This document shows, piece after piece, positions 14,969 to 19,531 of a stretch of DNA of 19,531 nt (position 1 is its first letter; each line of letters starts with the position of its first letter). The translations under genes were made by a program, and so were the position numbers. A model generated the notes under the pieces. It did no database searches, was not told the DNA's origin, and saw only the letters and a list, made by a program, of their open reading frames with translations. The DNA comes from Bacteroidaceae bacterium (GTDB lineage Bacteria; Bacteroidota; Bacteroidia; Bacteroidales; CHK158-818): NCBI GenBank assembly GCA_017467745.1, contig JAFUKV010000047.1:1-19531 (forward strand), written 5' to 3'.

Positions 14969-15961
14969 ATGAAGATGCTTGCAATCATATTTCTATCTGC
15001 TGTTTTATACGCTTGCGGAACCCATTCTGCAAAACCAGAACCGGATAGTCAGAAAAAAGAGAAACCAACAGTTTCCGTGCCCACTTTCAACGAAGACAGC
15101 GCCTATTGTTATATTCAACGTCAAATAGACTTCGGATATAGAATCCCCAACACTGAGGCTCATGCAAAAACCGCCCAATACTTAGAATCGGAATTAAAAC
15201 GGCACGGAGCGAACGTTATTATACAAGATGCACCTGTAAAAGCATACAACGGAACTCTGCTAAACGGAAAAAACATCATAGCATCATTCGACCCCGACAA
15301 GAAAGAGAGGATTTTGCTTTTTGCCCACTGGGATAGCCGCCCATATGCCGATGAAGATCCAAACTCCGCTAATCATCGTAAACCCATAGATGGAGCCAAC
15401 GATGGCGGCAGCGGAGTGGGCGTATTATTAGAAATAGCCAGACAGATAAACATCGCTAAGCCACGTATAGGAATAGACATCGTACTATTCGACGCAGAAG
15501 ATTATGGCCGTCCCTCTTTTCTCAAAACACCGGAATCCGACAATAGCGAGACATGGGCGTTAGGCTCTCAATACTGGGCTAAACATCCGCATAAGCCGGG
15601 ATATAAAGCTAAATACGGAATTTTATTGGATATGGTTGGCGGAAAAAACGCAACATTCGCAAAAGAACTTTTTTCATTGCGATTCGCCCCCTCTATCGTA
15701 AACAAAATATGGGATACCGCAAAAAGAATCGGTTACGGGCAGTACTTTATCAATACCAAAGGGGGCGGAATAACAGATGACCATTTGTTCGTAAATGCCG
15801 CCGGCATACCGAGTGTAGACATTATAGACTTCCAGCCTGATAGTGATGGAAACGGATTTTACGAACATTGGCACACCGTAAACGATACAATGGAAAATAT
15901 CGACCGGAATACACTGAAAGCCGTAGGCCAAACGGTAATGACCGTAATTTACAACGAATAG
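14969..15961 (+). CDS. M28-family lipoprotein, probable glutaminyl cyclase
   Basis: A 330-residue lipoprotein with a short signal ending in the lipobox LYAC (Cys16). The M28 zinc-hydrolase fold shows LLFAHWDSRP (His120, Asp122), DGANDGGSGVGVLLEIA (Asp145), FDAEDYG (Glu177, Asp178), LDMVGG (Asp221) and EHWHTVNDT (His302). The HWDSRP motif, the single acidic pair EDYG, the late Trp-His and the overall length match the bacterial glutaminyl cyclases of the animal (type II) kind known in Bacteroidales, which convert N-terminal Gln to pyroglutamate. A plain aminopeptidase is the alternative. The lipid anchor would place it where exported proteins have just lost their signal peptides. It stops with TAG. 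Confidence 0.82.
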   Translation: MKMLAIIFLSAVLYACGTHSAKPEPDSQKKEKPTVSVPTFNEDSAYCYIQRQIDFGYRIPNTEAHAKTAQYLESELKRHGANVIIQDAPVKAYNGTLLNGKNIIASFDPDKKERILLFAHWDSRPYADEDPNSANHRKPIDGANDGGSGVGVLLEIARQINIAKPRIGIDIVLFDAEDYGRPSFLKTPESDNSETWALGSQYWAKHPHKPGYKAKYGILLDMVGGKNATFAKELFSLRFAPSIVNKIWDTAKRIGYGQYFINTKGGGITDDHLFVNAAGIPSVDIIDFQPDSDGNGFYEHWHTVNDTMENIDRNTLKAVGQTVMTVIYNE

Positions 15962-16014
15962 CCCCTATTATAAACAACCGTTTTGATTTAAATGCCACTC
16001 AATACCGTGATAAT

Positions 16015-16046
16015 TTTGTTTGTTGTCTCGAAATGTTGTAATATTG
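16015..16046 (+). promoter_or_regulatory. Promoter of the GH43 gene
   Basis: TTTG (16015-16018), 20-base spacer, TAATATTG (16039-16046). The -33 element and spacing are perfect and the -7 element has one mismatch. Leader about 20 nt before the ATG at 16072. Confidence 0.6.
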
Positions 16047-16071
16047 CAACATAAAATAATATTACAGAAAC

Positions 16072-17070
16072 ATGAAACAATCTTATCTTCTTTGTTTAGT
16101 CGCGATTGCCGTTTTATCATCGGCTTGCGCATCCAGACCAAAAGAATTTTCAAAGAACCCGATTGTGGAAGGATGGTACGCCGATCCGCACGCAGTAATT
16201 TACGACGGAACATATTGGGTGTATCCCACTTACTCGGATAGTTACGAAAAACAAACTTTCTTAGACGCTTTTTCTTCAAAAGATTTGGTACATTGGGAAA
16301 AACATCCTAAAATCATTACCACAGACGAAGTTAAATGGGCAAAAAAATGTATGTGGGCTCCTGCGGCTTTATATAAAGACGGAAAATATTATCTTTTCTT
16401 TGGCGCAAACGATGTACATGAAGGCGAGACAGGCGGTATCGGCGTAGCTGTTGCCGATCGTCCCGAAGGTCCTTATAAAGACTTATTGGGAAAACCGCTT
16501 ATTAATGAAATTGTAAACGGAGCACAACCTATTGACCAGTTCGTATATGAAGAAGACGGCAAATACTACATGTATTATGGAGGTTGGGGACACTGCAACG
16601 TTGTAAAATTAAAAGATGATTTTACCGGTCTCGAACCTTTTGAAGACGGTACTCTTTACAAAGAAATTACACCCGACAAATATGTAGAAGGATCGTTCAT
16701 GATCAAAAAAGACGGTAAATACTACTTCATGTGGTCAGAAGGAGGATGGGGAGGCCCCGATTATTGTGTAGCTTATGCAATATCCGATTCTCCTTTCGGT
16801 CCGTTTAACCGTATCGGAAAAATATTAGAACAAGACGCCAATGTTGCCAGAGGAGCCGGACACCACTCTATAATCAATCGCCCCGGAACAAATGATTGGT
16901 ATATTTTTTACCACCGTCGCCCTCTTTCAGAAAGACATCACAATCATCGAGCCACTTGCGTAGACAAATTGGAATTCGACAAAGACGGAAAAATAAAACC
17001 CGTTAAAATAACATTTGAAGGCGTAGAAGCAAAAAAAACCAAAGGATTTTTTCCCGCAATAAAAAAATAA
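16072..17070 (+). CDS. Glycoside hydrolase family 43 lipoprotein
   Basis: A five-bladed beta-propeller glycosidase of 332 residues. The signal peptide ends in LSSAC, with Cys19 as lipidation site. The three GH43 carboxylates are visible: Asp38 in YADPHAVIYDG (general base), Asp155 in QPIDQFVYEEDG (pKa modulator) and Glu206 in YVEGSFMIKKDG (general acid). The repeated blade motif DGKYYxFxG appears several times. GH43 enzymes mostly act on arabinose- or xylose-containing glycans; the exact linkage cannot be read from sequence. No SusC/SusD pair or regulator is nearby, so it is not in a classic polysaccharide utilisation locus. The thioesterase gene starts 9 bases after its stop, so they probably share a transcript. 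Confidence 0.92.
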   Translation: MKQSYLLCLVAIAVLSSACASRPKEFSKNPIVEGWYADPHAVIYDGTYWVYPTYSDSYEKQTFLDAFSSKDLVHWEKHPKIITTDEVKWAKKCMWAPAALYKDGKYYLFFGANDVHEGETGGIGVAVADRPEGPYKDLLGKPLINEIVNGAQPIDQFVYEEDGKYYMYYGGWGHCNVVKLKDDFTGLEPFEDGTLYKEITPDKYVEGSFMIKKDGKYYFMWSEGGWGGPDYCVAYAISDSPFGPFNRIGKILEQDANVARGAGHHSIINRPGTNDWYIFYHRRPLSERHHNHRATCVDKLEFDKDGKIKPVKITFEGVEAKKTKGFFPAIKK

Positions 17071-17079
17071 TACGCGAAT

Positions 17080-17469
17080 ATGGAGAATACCGATTATATT
17101 GAATTTTTCAAAAAAGACCGTTACGCAGCATTATTCGACATAAAACTAACAGAAGTAAAACCGGGCTATGCCAGAGCGATTTTGAAAATAACAGAGAAGC
17201 ATCTGAATGCAGGAGATGTTGCACAAGGAGGCGCACTCTTTACATTGGCCGACCTTACTATGGCTGCGGCAGCGAATGCAAACGGAAGATTGGCATTCTC
17301 CATACAATCGGACATTCGCTTTCTCCAAAGCGCATTTCCGGGAGACATTCTGTATGCGGAAGCAAACGAAGTCTTACTACATAAAACCGTTTGCCATTAT
17401 CATGTAGACATAAAAAAAGATACAGGTGAGCTTATCGCTATTTTCGACGGAATCTGTTACCGAAAATAG
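17080..17469 (+). CDS. PaaI-type hotdog thioesterase
   Basis: A 129-residue hotdog-fold protein, likely hydrolysing acyl-CoA thioesters in the cytoplasm. The fold is shown by HLNAGDVAQGGALFTLADLTMAAAAN (residues 41-66), where the central helix begins, and by FLQSAFPGDILYAEANEV (86-103) and the final strand IAIFDGICYR. The family motif is usually HGGxxxxLAD; here the histidine is Gln (AQGG), while the Asp of LAD is kept. Substrate unknown. It sits 9 bases behind the GH43 gene with no promoter between, and a 17-bp terminator follows. There is no phenylacetate pathway here, so the paa name would be misleading. Confidence 0.87.
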   Translation: MENTDYIEFFKKDRYAALFDIKLTEVKPGYARAILKITEKHLNAGDVAQGGALFTLADLTMAAAANANGRLAFSIQSDIRFLQSAFPGDILYAEANEVLLHKTVCHYHVDIKKDTGELIAIFDGICYRK

Positions 17470-17487
17470 TATCTTTTTCATCACCAT

Positions 17488-17524
17488 AAGAAAGGCTTTC
17501 CGCATATTGCGGAAAGCCTTTCTT
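17488..17524. terminator. Strong terminator after the GH43-thioesterase pair
   Basis: A perfect 17-bp stem (17488-17504 with 17508-17524; core AAGGCTTTCCGCA and complement) closed by the triloop TAT. It begins 18 bases after the thioesterase stop. The T-tract is short and interrupted (TTTCTT). Confidence 0.85.
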
Positions 17525-17808
17525 CAAAAGAATGGATAATAATATCGAAAAAAAGGTTCCATATCTTTATATAATAACTGCACACCAACTTTACCCAAAA
17601 GCCCTCTATAAACAATTACTCGGTTTATAAAGGGCTTATATTTGGCATATTCTATGCTTTAACTTAAAGGATTCTCACTATAAATATACAGAGCTACCTT
17701 TGAACAGGCAGGATATTATAAAACAAAGGTAAATACCAACAAGAAGACAGTAATTATTAATTAAGCACACCAACTTTCTGATTATTCTATACAAAAGCCT
17801 TAACCCGA
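17525..17808. repeat. Gene-free stretch with a 13-bp direct repeat and two hairpins
   Basis: No coding sequence seen on either strand. GCACACCAACTTT occurs twice in the same orientation, at 17580-17592 and 17765-17777, each followed after 4-15 bases by AAAAGCC. Between the copies lie a 15-bp hairpin with one mismatch (17599-17613 with 17623-17637) and an inverted pair of promoter-like octamers, TACCTTTG (17695-17702) and CAAAGGTA (17724-17731). The first hairpin is followed on the minus strand by TTTT and may be the distal terminator of the DUF3108 transcript. No other mobile-element feature is visible. Confidence 0.55.
17597..17637 (-). terminator. Possible terminator of the minus-strand DUF3108 transcript
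   Basis: The stem AAGCCCT/AGGGCTT continues through one mismatch into TATAAAC/GTTTATA, with a 9-base loop; on the minus strand it leads into TTTT. It is about 170 bases beyond the DUF3108 stop, far for a terminator, and the U-tract is short. Confidence 0.4.
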
Positions 17809-18624
17809 CTACTCTCCCGTATAAAAAGCCTTCAATGCTCCAAAAGACAAACGTCCTTCTACCTGCAACGGAATTTTTCTACTATCATCGCTAATCCACG
17901 CCGTGATATTTTCCGTTTCTTTTTCTCCGTTGTTAATAGAAAATCTTAATTTCACTTTAAATGCACCGAATACCCTCTTGGTAGGAGCGTTAAAAATAGT
18001 ACGCCCCAGAAATTCTATCGACAAATTTTCCACTTTCTTTCCCGAAAATATTTTCACAGGAAAACGTTGATACATCTGCGCATTCTCAAAATCCAAAGTA
18101 CGCATATAATAAAAAACGCTCATCATATCGAAAGCATCCCTCTCCGCTTCAAGAACATACGACTCTACTGCATTACGTTTCGGACGATATAACGTAGTAA
18201 ATCCCTTAATACCCTCATCCGTATAATGATAATACACCTCATCCTTACGATAAGTATTATCCTAATCTGCAATCTTCGCATAATAATACGGCCGCATACT
18301 TTCTCCCTTCATAACAACATTCAAAGTATCGCGCACCCTGAAAATTTTATCGGCAAATGCCAAAGTACGAGCAATCAATCGCCCGTTATACACAGCAGTA
18401 TCTCCCGATTGTAAAATATCTAACGAAAGAGTTGCTTCCGCCGCCTTTTTCCAGATCATTCCCCAATGATACACCACCTCGTATGTCAGCCGCTCCGGAA
18501 CCGGTTGATATATTTCCTGTCCCTGCGCTGTCAGAGAAAAAAAGCAGCTCCCGAACAATACCAAACGGACGTACTTAACGCCCAAAAGATGTAATATTCT
18601 GGAAACCTCCGGAAGACGGAGCAT
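17809..18624 (-). pseudogene. DUF3108 family exported protein, interrupted by an in-frame TAG
   Basis: One DUF3108-type reading frame of about 270 codons broken by a single TAG at 18264-18262. Before it come a signal peptide (VRLVLFGSCFFSLTA, predicted cleavage before Gln) and PERLTYEVVYHWGMIWKKA, typical of the family start, ending PYYYAKIAD. After the TAG the same frame resumes DNTYRKDEVYYHYTDEGIKG and runs to a normal end (FYTGE) with no frameshift. TAG ends several other genes here, so it is a real stop codon in this organism. The product is either truncated to its first half or made by read-through; a base-call error is also possible. The start is uncertain: ATG at 18624 or 18645, or TTG at 18585. 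All overlap the end of the upstream gene, so the two are coupled. Confidence 0.75.
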
Positions 18625-19531
18625 TCGTCGTATTGTTTGTTGCATTTTTATTTATTTTTTCAACCGGTTTGTTTTTTGTGATCGCTTTTGGCTTCTGTCT
18701 ATATAAAGGCAACTCTTTTATATCCCACGATTGGGTAACATCCCAATTCGCACGCAGTGAAATTTCTTCGGGAAAATAAAACACCTCCTCCGGCTGCCTT
18801 CCCTCTAAATAATTTCCGGTATCGAATTTACCGTTCTCATTACGATCTACCACCAATCTCATATAATATGAACCCGGTTCAAGATAGAACAATTTTGCAG
18901 AAGAGTTTTTTACCACCGCTTTTCGCACCGGAGCATCGCTCCCATTCAACAACTCTATAAATGCAGGGCCATCCAATCCCGATACATCCACAATCATATT
19001 AGCATACTCTTCTACCGAACGGCCTTTGAATAAAGACTCCAATTTATTGTTATGCCGCCCGTATATGCTAACAGCTGCGGCCGAATCTATCGAAACCTTA
19101 TAAGATTCTTGCGAACGCCACTTCGCTTTCATCACATAATTCCGGATACGTAAACTGTCTCGCTCAAAAGTAAAAGGCATCGGTTTCCATACAGAATCCT
19201 CCATTACCGACAGCGAAACTTTTGACATATCAATGGAGTCTATCGGCTGATCGAATTCAAAAACAATAGGAGAATATAAATTTATTACCTGAGCGACAGA
19301 TGGTTTTATTTTTAAAAACTGTATAGTTGGCGTTTCCTCTTTTTCCTCTGATTTTTTCTTTTTCTTTTCTTCTTTTTGTGCCGAAGGACGACGATAAACC
19401 AGACGTATCGTATCGACAAAAGATACCGGACGCCAAAGAGAATCGGGACGAATGTACGTCAACTCAAATCGCATCGTATCTATTTTCATAATAGCCGTAT
19501 CTTTAAGCCACTACGTCAACGTATCATTACG
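18575..19531 (-). pseudogene. Ig-like-domain protein, 3' part, with an in-frame TAG near the edge
   Basis: The 3' portion of a longer gene that enters from the right edge. The frame is open from the edge (RNDTLT), meets TAG at 19513-19511, then continues WLKDTAIMKIDTMRFELTYI to a normal end at 18575. The 304 residues after the ATG at 19489 have no signal peptide, start mid-domain in a strand rich in DT pairs, contain a Lys/Glu-rich linker (about 36-51), then SPIVFEFDQPIDSID, which resembles a bacterial Ig-like (SbsA-type) domain, and DRNENGKFDTGNY, a calcium-loop-like motif, and end in an Asn/Lys-rich tail. This looks like the end of a large envelope protein, not a complete one. It overlaps the DUF3108 start. 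Confidence 0.65.

Noticed and set aside
14969..17070. A polysaccharide utilisation locus around the GH43 gene
   Set aside because: There is no SusC/SusD pair, sensor/regulator or further glycosidase cluster; neighbours are housekeeping genes with their own promoters.
17809..18237. The second half of DUF3108 as an independent gene starting at GTG
   Set aside because: It begins mid-domain, in the same frame as the first half, with sense codons directly after the TAG and no promoter or spacing for a separate start.
17809..19531. Reassignment of TAG to a sense codon
   Set aside because: At least six intact genes in the window end in TAG, and read-through of the thioesterase TAG would run into its terminator hairpin.

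Overview
The window looks like chromosomal DNA of a Bacteroidota bacterium, most likely order Bacteroidales. The grounds are low G+C, very weak Shine-Dalgarno signals, repeated matches to the Bacteroidetes -7 promoter motif TAnnTTTG (with TTTG about 20 bases upstream in the best cases), lineage families such as NigD-like lipoproteins, DUF3467 and DUF3108, and signal peptides that cleave just before glutamine. I see no insertion sequence, prophage, CRISPR array, tRNA or rRNA. Most of the window is core genome.

Layout. Bases 1-1472, minus strand: the str operon, with promoter, rpsL (S12), rpsG (S7) and the start of fusA (EF-G) running off the left edge. Bases 1473-2570: a long non-coding stretch holding an unexplained minus-strand terminator-like hairpin, then rnhB on the plus strand, closed by an 18-bp bidirectional terminator. 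Bases 2582-7454, minus strand: cysS-sufE from their own promoter, and upstream of them a tight five-gene operon: tcdA, a LolD-type ABC ATPase, a NigD-like lipoprotein, DUF3467 and an FMN-binding PPOx-like protein. Bases 7598-7944: a small secreted cysteine-rich protein on the plus strand with its own terminator. Bases 7965-12607, minus strand: a secreted calcineurin-like phosphoesterase with terminator, then a cation/proton antiporter with cytoplasmic Usp-like domains followed closely by a secreted GH99-like (WbsX-type) protein. Bases 12753-17524, plus strand: asd, an LD-carboxypeptidase, an M28 / glutaminyl-cyclase-like lipoprotein, a GH43 lipoprotein and a PaaI-type thioesterase. Bases 17525-17808: non-coding, with hairpins and a 13-bp direct repeat. 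Bases 17809-19531, minus strand: a DUF3108 gene and the 3' part of an Ig-like-domain gene, each interrupted by an in-frame TAG.

How the parts relate. The housekeeping genes cover translation (S12, S7, EF-G, CysRS, tRNA t6A cyclisation), Fe-S sulfur transfer (SufE), DNA repair (RNase HII), diaminopimelate-family amino-acid synthesis (Asd) and peptidoglycan recycling (LD-carboxypeptidase). The secreted products share a feature: four different signal peptides end directly before Gln, and the window also encodes a likely glutaminyl cyclase of the kind that would turn such N-termini into pyroglutamate. The points most worth following are the two amber codons in neighbouring envelope genes, the hexad-spaced cysteine protein, and the orphan terminator at 1553-1580. 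I did not find a convincing new multi-gene system.
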